From the NCBI GenBank assembly GCA_017428085.1, contig JAFRRP010000026.1, positions 1 to 34,367 on the forward strand: DNA of 34,367 nucleotides, in the 5' to 3' direction. The notes beneath the pieces were generated by a model. The model had not been told where the DNA came from. It did not search any database and saw nothing but the letters and a program-made list of their open reading frames with translations. The position numbers and the translations under genes are program-made. Positions 15,283 to 22,338 of the stretch are shown piece after piece; position 1 is the stretch's first letter, and the number at the start of each line of letters is the position of its first letter. This DNA is from Clostridia bacterium. GTDB taxonomy: Bacteria > Bacillota > Clostridia > Oscillospirales > Acutalibacteraceae.

Positions 15283-15975
15283 ATGCGGATCGTAAAACCG
15301 GGAGAAAAGCTGACGCATAAGGAGCTGCGGTATTTCGCGAAGATGGCGGGACAGGCCTACGTCAACGACCCCGTTCACACCTACGCCACCAAGGACCCCG
15401 CCGCGCGGGAAAAATTCGTCAGCCACTTCATGATGGAACGGCTGCACACCTCCAACGGCGAGGACTGGTTTTTCATTGACGACGAAAACCGGGGCCTGTG
15501 CGTGTGGCGCAAAGCCCGCAACGAATACGGCTTTTTCGACTTCATGCTGTGCGCAGACTGGGTATATCTGTTCGCGTTCCTGCCCCGCACCGTCCGCACG
15601 CTGGCGGCCTACAGCCCGTTGGACGTGAAGATGTTCGACGAGGATACGTGGATCATCTCCCCCGTGTTCGTGGCGCCGGAGCATCAGGGACAGGGCATCG
15701 CCACGGAGCTGATCAAAAAGAGCATGGAAACACTGGCCCCGCTGGGGTACCGCTTCGGGCTGGAGGCCCAGGACGAGCGCAACGTACGTTTTTATGAGAG
15801 ACTGGGGTTCCGAACCGTGCAGGAGGCGTACTATCAACGCGGCGATATCCGACATTATTACATGGTATATCAGGATGAAAGTCAAAACGGCGAAGGTCAC
15901 GGTCTGCCGCACCGGGATCCCGGCGATCAAGTTCGCCACATTCAGGACCGTCGTCGGCCCGACGCCATGAAATAA
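15283..15975 (+). CDS. GNAT-family N-acetyltransferase
   Basis: A 230-residue acetyltransferase. The acetyl-CoA loop is VAPEHQGQGIATELIKKSME and motif B is LEAQDERNVRFYERLGFRT. The core ends at about residue 203 (YYMVYQDE). The last 27 residues are rich in Q, R, D and G and look unrelated to the fold, as if the original stop was lost and the frame ran on. AGGGGAG lies before the ATG. It is 36 bases after the kinase gene, probably in the same transcript, and is followed by two terminators. Confidence 0.8.
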   Translation: MRIVKPGEKLTHKELRYFAKMAGQAYVNDPVHTYATKDPAAREKFVSHFMMERLHTSNGEDWFFIDDENRGLCVWRKARNEYGFFDFMLCADWVYLFAFLPRTVRTLAAYSPLDVKMFDEDTWIISPVFVAPEHQGQGIATELIKKSMETLAPLGYRFGLEAQDERNVRFYERLGFRTVQEAYYQRGDIRHYYMVYQDESQNGEGHGLPHRDPGDQVRHIQDRRRPDAMK

Positions 15976-15995
15976 GCTCACCGTACTTCTCTTCA

Positions 15996-16019
15996 CGCCG
16001 GTTTTCCCCGGCGCGTTTT
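15996..16019 (+). terminator. Rho-independent terminator 1
   Basis: CGCCGG (15996-16001) pairs with CCGGCG (16008-16013) around TTTTCC, followed by CGTTTT. It is 20 bases after the acetyltransferase stop. Confidence 0.6.
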
Positions 16020-16101
16020 GACGATAACGGGACTGATGAATCGAATTTCGGCAAGCCGTCGGCAGCCGCTGCGAAAAAGCGAAACGGCTATCGACGAAAC
16101 C

Positions 16102-16141
16102 CGCCCCGGGCGCTTTTACGAAGGCGTCCGGGGCGTTTTTG
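16102..16141 (+). terminator. Rho-independent terminator 2
   Basis: A 12-bp stem with one G-T pair (CGCCCCGGGCGC with GCGTCCGGGGCG, loop TTTTACGAAG), followed by five T. It is strong on the plus strand and separates the upstream genes from the convergent reductase gene. Confidence 0.85.
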
Positions 16142-16169
16142 TCGATATTGTTTTTTTGCGGGCAAGGCC

Positions 16170-17315
16170 TTACATGATCTTTCTGTAAAGCTCTTTGAGC
16201 TCTTCCACGGACGTGTCGCGGGGGTTGCCGGGGCGGCAGGCGTCGGCGAAGGCGTCGGCGGCCAGCTGGTCCAGATCTTCCTCGCGGACCTTCTCGTTCT
16301 TTGCGGGGATGCCCACGTCGGCGGCCAGCTGCTTGACGGCGTCCACGGCGGCCTTGCGGTACTCGTCCTGCGTCATATCGTCGACGCCCTTCACGCCCAT
16401 CACACGGGCGATCTCACGGTATTTCTCGCCGGTATAGTCCTGGTTGTACTCCATCACGATGGGCAGCATCATGGCGCAGGCCACGCCGTGGGGCGTGTCG
16501 TAGTGCGCGCCCAGCGTATGGGCGATGGAGTGGGCGATGCCCAGCCCCACGTTGGAGAAGCCCATGCCGGCCACGTACTGCGCCAGCGCCATGCCCTCGC
16601 GGTCCTCCGGCCTGTTCTCCACCGCGCCGCGCAGGTGCTTGGCGATCAGGCGGATGGCCTCCAGATGGAACATATCGGTCATCTCCCACGCGCCCTTGGT
16701 GGTGTAGCCCTCAATGGCGTGGGTCAGCGCGTCCATGCCGGTGGAGGCGGTCAGGCCCTTGGGCATGGAGGACATCATATCGGGATCGACCACGGCCCAT
16801 TCCGGGATGTCGTTGGCGTCCACGCAGACGAACTTCCGCTCTTTTTCCACGTCGGTGATGACGTAGTTGATGGTGACCTCCGCGGCGGTGCCGGCGGTGG
16901 TGGGCACGGCGATGGTGGGCACCGCGTGCTTTTTCGTGGGGGACAGGCCCTCCAGCGAGCGCACGTCGGCGAACTCGGGATTGTTGATGATGATGCCGAT
17001 GGCCTTGGCGGTATCCATGGAGGAGCCGCCGCCGATGGTGATGATGGAATCCGCGCCGCAGGCCTTGTAGGCGTCCACGCCGTCCTTGACGTTTTCAATG
17101 GTGGGGTTGGGCTTGATGCCGGAATAGACGGTATAAGGAATGGCAGCCGCGTCCAGCAGGTCGGTGACCTTGGCGGTGACGCCGAACTTCACAATGTCGG
17201 GGTCCGAGCAGACGAACACGTGGGCGAAGCCCTGCTCTTTGGCGATGGCGACGATCTCGTTGATCGCGCCCTTGCCGTGGAAGGAAATGGGATTGAGGAT
17301 GATCCTGTTGGCCAT
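16170..17315 (-). CDS. fucO: Lactaldehyde reductase / 1,2-propanediol dehydrogenase
   Basis: A 381-residue iron-containing (group III) alcohol dehydrogenase, expected to reduce L-lactaldehyde to (S)-1,2-propanediol with NADH during fucose or rhamnose fermentation. From memory of the family it resembles E. coli FucO along its whole length: NNPEFADVRSLEGLSPT, TAAEVTINYVITD, YVAGMGFSNVGLG, TGEKYREIARVMGVK. The NAD site is GGGSSMDTAKAIG. The metal ligands lie in DALTHAIEGY and GIAHSIAHTLGAHYDTPHG. CAGGAGAG precedes the ATG. No fucose or rhamnose isomerase, kinase or aldolase is in the window. Oxidation of other short diols or alcohols cannot be excluded. Confidence 0.85.
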   Translation of the reverse strand: MANRIILNPISFHGKGAINEIVAIAKEQGFAHVFVCSDPDIVKFGVTAKVTDLLDAAAIPYTVYSGIKPNPTIENVKDGVDAYKACGADSIITIGGGSSMDTAKAIGIIINNPEFADVRSLEGLSPTKKHAVPTIAVPTTAGTAAEVTINYVITDVEKERKFVCVDANDIPEWAVVDPDMMSSMPKGLTASTGMDALTHAIEGYTTKGAWEMTDMFHLEAIRLIAKHLRGAVENRPEDREGMALAQYVAGMGFSNVGLGIAHSIAHTLGAHYDTPHGVACAMMLPIVMEYNQDYTGEKYREIARVMGVKGVDDMTQDEYRKAAVDAVKQLAADVGIPAKNEKVREEDLDQLAADAFADACRPGNPRDTSVEELKELYRKIM

Positions 17316-17430
17316 AATATTCTCTCCTGTCTTTTTTTTGTTGTTTTCATTCTAACCGACCGGGTTAAAACGAAACGAAGCCGACGATCCGTTTTATCGC
17401 CTGATTTTATTATAAATTATTCCTGCGCCC

Positions 17431-17459
17431 TTGTCAACGAACGAAATATGCGATATAAT
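17431..17459 (+). promoter_or_regulatory. Sigma-A promoter of the GH130 gene
   Basis: TTGTCA (17431-17436), 17 bases, TATAAT (17454-17459), followed 28 bases later by the ATG with GGAGGA between. Between it and fucO an imperfect palindrome TAACC-GACCG-GGTTA (about 17353-17367) might be an operator for the divergent gene; no clear fucO promoter was found. Confidence 0.7.
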
Positions 17460-17486
17460 GAAAAAAAACGGCTCGGAGGAAGACTT

Positions 17487-18437
17487 ATGGCAAAGATCAT
17501 CGGCAGCTCCATCCCCCATCTCCCCTGGCAGGAAAAACCCGCCGGATACCGCTATCCGGTCTGGCGTTACGACGCCAACCCCGTCATCACGCGGGATAAT
17601 CTCTATTTTGCCAACAGCATTTTCAATTCCGCCGTGGTGCCCTTCGGCGACGGTTTCGTGGGCGTGTTCCGGGTAGACACCATGACCCGCGACCACACGC
17701 TGGTGACGGGCAGAAGCCGCGACGCGATCCACTGGGAGCTGGATGAGAAGGTCATCTTCCGGGGCTACGATCCCCGCCTGTGCGAGATCGAAGGGAAATA
17801 CTACCTGTCCTGGGTCAACCTGACGCCCCACGGCACCTCCATCGGCGTCGCGTACACCGAGGACTTTGCAACGTGGACGCAGCTGGAGGACGCATGCTAC
17901 CCCGTGGCACGCAACGGCGTGCTGTTCCCCCGGAAGATCAACGGCGAATATGCGCTGCTGATCCGCCCCTGCGACCGGGGCCATACGCCCTACGGCGATA
18001 TCTTTATCCAGCACAGCCCCGATCTCACCTACTGGGGCAAGTACCGCTTTGTGATGAAGCCGGAAAAGAACTGGGAAATGACGAAAGTCGGCGCGGGCCC
18101 TACGCCCATTGAGACGGACGAGGGCTGGCTGCTGTTCTACCACGGCGTGCTGACGAGCTGCAACGGCTTCACCTACGCCATGGGCGCGGCGATCCTGGAC
18201 CGCGACGAGCCATGGAAGGTGCTGCACCGGGCGGACTGCTTCCTGCTGGCCCCCCACGAGCCGTACGAGCTGGTGGGCGACGTGCCGAACGTGGTGTTCC
18301 CCTGCGCGGCGCTGGCGGACGCGGATACCGGGCGCATCGCCATCTACTACGGCGGCGCGGACACCGTGGTGGCGCTGGCCTTCACCACCGTGGACGAGAC
18401 GATCCGCTTTATCAAGGAGCATGATCTGATCAAGTGA
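17487..18437 (+). CDS. GH130 family mannoside phosphorylase/hydrolase
   Basis: A 316-residue five-bladed beta-propeller enzyme of the GH130 type, which usually cleaves beta-mannosides by phosphorolysis and releases mannose 1-phosphate. Signatures are GYDPRLCEIEGKYYLSW (the Asp-Pro-Arg at 95-97 holds the family's acid region) and GAGPTPIETDEGWLLFYHG, which carries substrate-binding residues. The ATG at 17487 follows GGAGGA and a near-consensus promoter. The open frame extends upstream only because of antisense codon bias in fucO. No signal peptide, so it is cytoplasmic and would act on imported mannosides, for instance from beta-mannan or N-glycans. Whether it is a phosphorylase or a hydrolase cannot be decided by eye. 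Confidence 0.85.
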   Translation: MAKIIGSSIPHLPWQEKPAGYRYPVWRYDANPVITRDNLYFANSIFNSAVVPFGDGFVGVFRVDTMTRDHTLVTGRSRDAIHWELDEKVIFRGYDPRLCEIEGKYYLSWVNLTPHGTSIGVAYTEDFATWTQLEDACYPVARNGVLFPRKINGEYALLIRPCDRGHTPYGDIFIQHSPDLTYWGKYRFVMKPEKNWEMTKVGAGPTPIETDEGWLLFYHGVLTSCNGFTYAMGAAILDRDEPWKVLHRADCFLLAPHEPYELVGDVPNVVFPCAALADADTGRIAIYYGGADTVVALAFTTVDETIRFIKEHDLIK

Positions 18438-18441
18438 GAAA

Positions 18442-18513
18442 GTCGTAAGTCGTGAGTCGTAAGTCGTAAGAAAAAATTGTTTTTTCCGTTGAAATCCGTT
18501 CCGCGATACGCGA
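18442..18513. repeat. Heptamer-armed element D (left arm plus hairpins)
   Basis: Four 7-mers in phase (GTCGTAA, GTCGTGA, GTCGTAA, GTCGTAA; 18442-18469) start 4 bases after the GH130 stop. Instead of the TCC-loop hairpin an A/T stem GAAAAAA-TTG-TTTTTTC follows (18470-18486). It is followed by CCGTT/AACGG with inner CGCG-ATA-CGCG (about 18489-18513). No right heptamer arm is visible. The A/T stem could act as a weak terminator. Confidence 0.7.
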
Positions 18514-18535
18514 ACGGAAAAGAAAGGAGACCCCT

Positions 18536-19096
18536 ATGAGCAGAACCGATTTCGGGGCCAAGCCCCTCAGCCTGCCCCAGCCTGTCTGGATCATCGCCAC
18601 CTACGACGAAAACGGTGTGCCGGACGCCATGAACGCCGCGTGGGGCGGGATCAGCGAGGAAAAGGAGATCACGGTCTGCCTTTCCCCGAGTCATAAGACC
18701 TGCAAAAATTTTGCCGCCACCGGCGCATTCACCGTGTCCATGGCGGACGAGGCGCATCTGGCGGGTTGCGACTACGTGGGCATCGCCAGCGGCAACAAGA
18801 CCCCGGATAAGTTCGCCCGGGCGGGCTTTACCGCCACAAAAAGCGAACGCGTCAACGCGCCGGTCATCAACGAGCTGGCGATCTGCATGGAGTGCAGGGT
18901 CAAGAGCTACGACGAAAAGACCTGCCTGCTTAAGGGCGAGATCGTCAACGTCAGCGTGGACGATGCCGCGATCACGGACGGCAAGGTGGATATCGCCAAA
19001 ATCGCGCCCGTGTGCTTCGACCCCTTCAACAGCGCCTACTGCGTGATCCGGGAAACCGTGGGCAAGGCCTGGGGCGCGGGGAAAGCGCTGATGTGA
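18536..19096 (+). CDS. Flavin reductase-like FMN-binding protein
   Basis: A 186-residue protein of the flavin reductase/NtaB-DIM6 split-barrel family. LPQPVWIIATYDENGVPDAMN and WGGISEEKEITVCLSPSHKT form the FMN-binding entry. The middle and end (FTVSMADEAHLAGCDYVG, APVINELAICMECRVKS, DPFNSAYCVI) keep the family pattern. Members are NAD(P)H:flavin oxidoreductases or small redox flavoproteins, common in anaerobes. AAAGGAG lies 7-8 bases before the ATG. It stands alone, with repeat element D before it and the 10-mer array after it. Confidence 0.85.
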   Translation: MSRTDFGAKPLSLPQPVWIIATYDENGVPDAMNAAWGGISEEKEITVCLSPSHKTCKNFAATGAFTVSMADEAHLAGCDYVGIASGNKTPDKFARAGFTATKSERVNAPVINELAICMECRVKSYDEKTCLLKGEIVNVSVDDAAITDGKVDIAKIAPVCFDPFNSAYCVIRETVGKAWGAGKALM

Positions 19097-19133
19097 TCCG
19101 GTTGTAAAAGAGGGATTTGTCGGTGTAAAGTTA

Positions 19134-19336
19134 GGCGCGCCTGCGGCGCTGAGTTAAGCGGCTACACCTGAGTTGAGCGTGCCTTGCGGCACTGAGTTGA
19201 GCGGCGCTGACGCGCCTGAGAAAGCTTGATTCGTCTGGCTTTTCAACTATCAACTCAGCGAAGCGCCCAACTCAGGCACGAAGTGCCGCTCAACTCAGCG
19301 GAACGCTCAACTCAGGCGTGAAACGCCGCTCAACTC
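19134..19336. repeat. Array G: 10-mer repeats with short, mostly palindromic inserts
   Basis: The left half (19150-19220) has TGAGTTRAGC repeated at 19150, 19169 and 19193. Between the copies lie the insert GGCTACACC and the hairpins GTGCCTTGCGGCAC and GGCGCTGACGCGCC. The right half has the reverse complement GCYCAACTCA at 19265, 19288, 19305 and 19328 (steps 23, 17, 23), separated by GGCACGAAGTGCC, GCGGAAC and GGCGTGAAACGCC. The longer right-hand inserts are perfect palindromes of different sequence with a GAA loop. The halves are inverted around about 19221-19250, where CAACTAT-CAACTCA shows a 7-base period like the heptamer elements. Confidence 0.85.
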
Positions 19337-19388
19337 GTCGAGCTCTGCTTGCCCCCCCTCCAACGATATTCCGAAAGCGGTGATCCGT

Positions 19389-21140
19389 ATGAAAAAACGA
19401 TTCGTTCTTTGTGCGATTTTCATCACCCTTTGCATTTTCTGTGCCTGCGGGAAGACGTCGGAGCCGGTCCCGACGGAACCGTCCGTCGCGCCTACCGCGA
19501 CGGACGCGGACGCGGCAAAACCCGCGGCCCCCACGGAATTCCGCCTGAAATCGCTGCCGGACATCGGAAAATACCGACAGAAAAAAGCGGAACGCTTCTA
19601 CGACGCGCCGCTGCGGGAGTTTCGCGCTTCCGACGATTACGGATTGCTGCTTCCCTACTCTCTCGGCAGCAATCCGGCGGAATACGGCGCCATCGGCCGA
19701 TACGGTTTTATGACGGCGGACGGCAAAATCGTTACCGCCCCGATCTATGAGAGCATCTACGGGACGGAGCTGGGCGGCAAAACCGTCTATTTCGCCGTAT
19801 GCAAGGTCCTCGATGAAAGCCCCGTAAAGATCCCGAGCTGGGAGGAGGACGAAACGGCGGCCTCCGAGGCGTATAACGACGCCATGGATCATTACTACCG
19901 TAACTCCCGTTATGAGCTGATTTCCGCCGACGGCAGCCGCTGTTTGGCGCTGCAGACGGAACCGCGCTGGTTCACAGACGAAGCGACCGGTCTCACCCTG
20001 ATCTGGACCTCTCAATATGAAAAGGGAGAGGATCCCGAAACCTACCGCTGCGTCAGCTTACGGCTTTACGATACCGATCTCAACCTTGCGGCGGAGCTGG
20101 GACCGCAGCTGCGGACGTTCCAGAATGCGGAGGTATGCGCCATCGAAAAGGACCGGGTCGTGATCCGCTCAACACGCTATGAAGGCCCGGAATACACGGC
20201 GGATACGGACCTGCTGTATTTCCGGGATGGGCAATTGGAGCACACGCTGGCGCTGGGCGGGGACTTCCCTTACCGCATCGCGGGCGGCCTGATCCTGTGC
20301 GAAAAACGGCTCTGCGACGAATACGGCAACACCGTCTACCCGCTGGGGGACAGCCACGCCGACGCGGCGTACGATCCCCGGAGCGGCTGTTGGTACGTCT
20401 ACCATACCCTGCAAGGAAAGCTCGTGAAGATCGACAGCGGCGGCAGCGTACTGGCAGAGGCCCGGACCGACCCCTCCACCGCCTATTATCTCGTCACGCT
20501 GTACGATTCCGGCGGCAAAACGTACGTGGTGATCCCTCACAGCCGGGATTATGAAAACACGGACGGCTACGTCGTTTACGACGCCGACCTGCGGGAGATC
20601 TGTACGATCGGCGGCAATGGCGCGGAAACAACAAGCTTCTGCGGCGAATACGGCGACGGCCCCGGCGTATTCCTCGTCGCCTCGGACGGGAAGACGGAGA
20701 TCCGGGATATCACGGGCGATCTTCTGGCCGAAGTCCCCTTCGTCTGCGAGGGCTACAATCTCAACTACGGCGACGGCGACAAGCAACTGATTTACCTTTA
20801 CCGTGAACACACGCGCTGCGCCGTCTACTCCGCGGCGGACCGCTCCGTCGTATCCATCCCGTTTCACGGCGAGACGATCAGCTATCCCAACTTCTTCAGC
20901 CCGAAGCTGCTGGCGCTCACAGAAACCGTCAACAGCAGCGGAGCAGACGAAGAACCCGATTGGCGTTTCGTGATATGGGACATGACCACGGGAGAACGCC
21001 TGCTGGAAAACCTGTCTTCCTTCAACGCGGTCACCGTCAACGGAACGACCTGTTTCAACTACCTGAAAAACGACGTCGCGTACGTCTGTGACGAAAATCT
21101 GAACGTGATCGCCTCGATCTACGACGATTTATTTGTCTGA
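19389..21140 (+). CDS. Large lipoprotein with WG-like repeat, unknown function
   Basis: A 583-residue protein with signal peptide MKKRFVLCAIFITLCIF and a probable lipobox ending in C at residue 20-21 (FCACGK). A T/P/A-rich linker (EPVPTEPSVAPTATDADAA) follows. The remainder is beta-rich and looks like a propeller. YGFMTADGKIVTAPIYESI resembles a WG repeat, and later blades include YGNTVYPLGDSHADAAYDP and YNLNYGDGDKQLIYLY. It is probably an exported, membrane-anchored surface protein. I do not recognise a specific family beyond the WG-like motif. The start at 19389 is preferred to 19380 because it begins the signal peptide directly. It is followed after 21 bases by another lipoprotein gene with a very similar linker. 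Confidence 0.75.
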   Translation: MKKRFVLCAIFITLCIFCACGKTSEPVPTEPSVAPTATDADAAKPAAPTEFRLKSLPDIGKYRQKKAERFYDAPLREFRASDDYGLLLPYSLGSNPAEYGAIGRYGFMTADGKIVTAPIYESIYGTELGGKTVYFAVCKVLDESPVKIPSWEEDETAASEAYNDAMDHYYRNSRYELISADGSRCLALQTEPRWFTDEATGLTLIWTSQYEKGEDPETYRCVSLRLYDTDLNLAAELGPQLRTFQNAEVCAIEKDRVVIRSTRYEGPEYTADTDLLYFRDGQLEHTLALGGDFPYRIAGGLILCEKRLCDEYGNTVYPLGDSHADAAYDPRSGCWYVYHTLQGKLVKIDSGGSVLAEARTDPSTAYYLVTLYDSGGKTYVVIPHSRDYENTDGYVVYDADLREICTIGGNGAETTSFCGEYGDGPGVFLVASDGKTEIRDITGDLLAEVPFVCEGYNLNYGDGDKQLIYLYREHTRCAVYSAADRSVVSIPFHGETISYPNFFSPKLLALTETVNSSGADEEPDWRFVIWDMTTGERLLENLSSFNAVTVNGTTCFNYLKNDVAYVCDENLNVIASIYDDLFV

Positions 21141-21161
21141 AAAAAACGGGAGAACCTGTCT

Positions 21162-22112
21162 ATGAAAAAACTGATTGCCCTGCTGGCAGCGCTGGCGCTG
21201 CTGCTGACCTGCGGCTGCGGCGCGCAGCCCTCAACAGAACCGACGGCCCCTGCGCCGACGGCGACCGACGCGGCCGCCGAAACGCCTGCCCCGCGGCAGA
21301 CGGATTTTCAATTCACGCTTAACAACTACCCCCGCATGGGCGGGTCGCTGGCCAATCTCCCCCTGGGCGAGGCGATCACCGCCAGCGTGCTGGGCGTCAC
21401 CCGGGACGAGGCCGACGACCTGATCACCTTCGCCGGGTCCACCACCGACAACTACAAGGCCATCGTGGACGGCGGCTTCGACATCCTGCTGGCCTACGAG
21501 CCCAGCGAAGAGGCGAAGGAATATATCAAAGAAAAGAACGTGGAGCTGGAGATGACCCCCATCGGTGTGGACGCGCTGGTGTTCATCTGCTCGCTGGAAA
21601 ACGAGGTGAAATCCCTGACCATCGACCAGATCAAGGATATCTACCGGGGCAAGATCACAAATTGGAGCGAGGTGGGCGGCGACGACGATGAGATCCTCGC
21701 CTACCAGCGCAATAAGGACAGCGGCTCCCAGACCCTGTTCGACAAGCTGATCAACCTGGGCGACGAGCTGATGACCCCGCCCTCCGACATGATCGTGGGC
21801 TCCATGATCGGCCTGCTGGAGGCCGTGGCGGACTACGACAACAGCGAGGACGCCCTCGGCTACACGGTCTACTACTACCTGACCAACATGGAGACCGACA
21901 AGCTGAAAACCAGCAAGATCCTCGATGTGAACGGCGTGACGCCCTCCAACGAGACCATCGGCAGCGGAGACTACCCGCTGACCAACGATTTCTACGTAGT
22001 GATCCGCAAGGACGCAGAGGAGAACTCCCCCGAACGCATCCTCTATAACTGGATCTGCTCCGACCAGGGGCACGAGCTGGTGGTGCGGGAAAATTACCCA
22101 ACCCGAAAGTAA
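21162..22112 (+). CDS. PstS-like substrate-binding lipoprotein
   Basis: A 316-residue lipoprotein: signal peptide MKKLIALLAALALLLTCGC, a T/P-rich linker (STEPTAPAPTATDAAAE), then a periplasmic-binding-protein type 2 domain of the PstS kind. Phosphate-binding protein hallmarks are LTIDQIKDIYRGKITNWSEV, QRNKDSGSQTLFDKLI and the late segment YPLTNDFYVVIRKDAEENS. The usual PstS N-terminal GSS/T phosphate loop appears weakly at FAGSTTDNYKAI. No pstC, pstA or pstB follows, so it is either an orphan binding protein or a sensor-type lipoprotein. It is probably co-transcribed with the preceding lipoprotein. Confidence 0.78.
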   Translation: MKKLIALLAALALLLTCGCGAQPSTEPTAPAPTATDAAAETPAPRQTDFQFTLNNYPRMGGSLANLPLGEAITASVLGVTRDEADDLITFAGSTTDNYKAIVDGGFDILLAYEPSEEAKEYIKEKNVELEMTPIGVDALVFICSLENEVKSLTIDQIKDIYRGKITNWSEVGGDDDEILAYQRNKDSGSQTLFDKLINLGDELMTPPSDMIVGSMIGLLEAVADYDNSEDALGYTVYYYLTNMETDKLKTSKILDVNGVTPSNETIGSGDYPLTNDFYVVIRKDAEENSPERILYNWICSDQGHELVVRENYPTRK

Positions 22113-22116
22113 CCCC

Positions 22117-22271
22117 GTAGCGCGGCACCTCAGTGCCGCTATAGGCAAAACAACTTTTTTATACTCCGTCCGGTGATATATCGCCCATTGTGTAAAAGAA
22201 CGCAATCGGTAATTCCGAAATCCATCTCAATCGTTACAATCGTCAGGAGCGGCACTGAGGTGCCGCGCTAC
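22117..22271. repeat. BIME-like pair of inverted GTAG hairpins
   Basis: Copy 1: GTAG (22117-22120), stem GCGGCAC/GTGCCGC with CTCA loop (22122-22139). Copy 2 is the same sequence on the minus strand (22249-22271), ending in CTAC. About 109 bases lie between. GTAG followed by a short palindrome is the hallmark of REP sequences, and an inverted pair with a linker is the BIME arrangement. It sits between the PstS-like gene and the transporter gene. Confidence 0.75.
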
Positions 22272-22338
22272 CCACGTCCGACTTCCCACTCAAATCATCA
22301 GCATGAAAGGACGCGCCACCGGCGCAAGGTAAACCGCC

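Noticed and set aside
15894..15975. Remnant of another gene fused to the acetyltransferase tail
   Set aside because: The last 27 residues look foreign, and other frames give peptide-like text, but I could not match any of it to a known family.
13048..15996. 982-codon open frame on the minus strand
   Set aside because: It is antisense to the SGNH/GH28-like, kinase and acetyltransferase genes, all with family motifs. Strong GC codon bias leaves the opposite frame free of stops, and its H/V/D/R-rich translation has no recognisable domain.
16488..17486. Upstream extension of the GH130 frame
   Set aside because: It overlaps fucO in antisense. The promoter at 17431-17459, ribosome-binding site and family start all support ATG 17487.
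19134..19336. CRISPR array
   Set aside because: The repeat is only 10 bases, inserts are 7-14 bases and mostly palindromic, the two halves are inverted and no cas gene is present.
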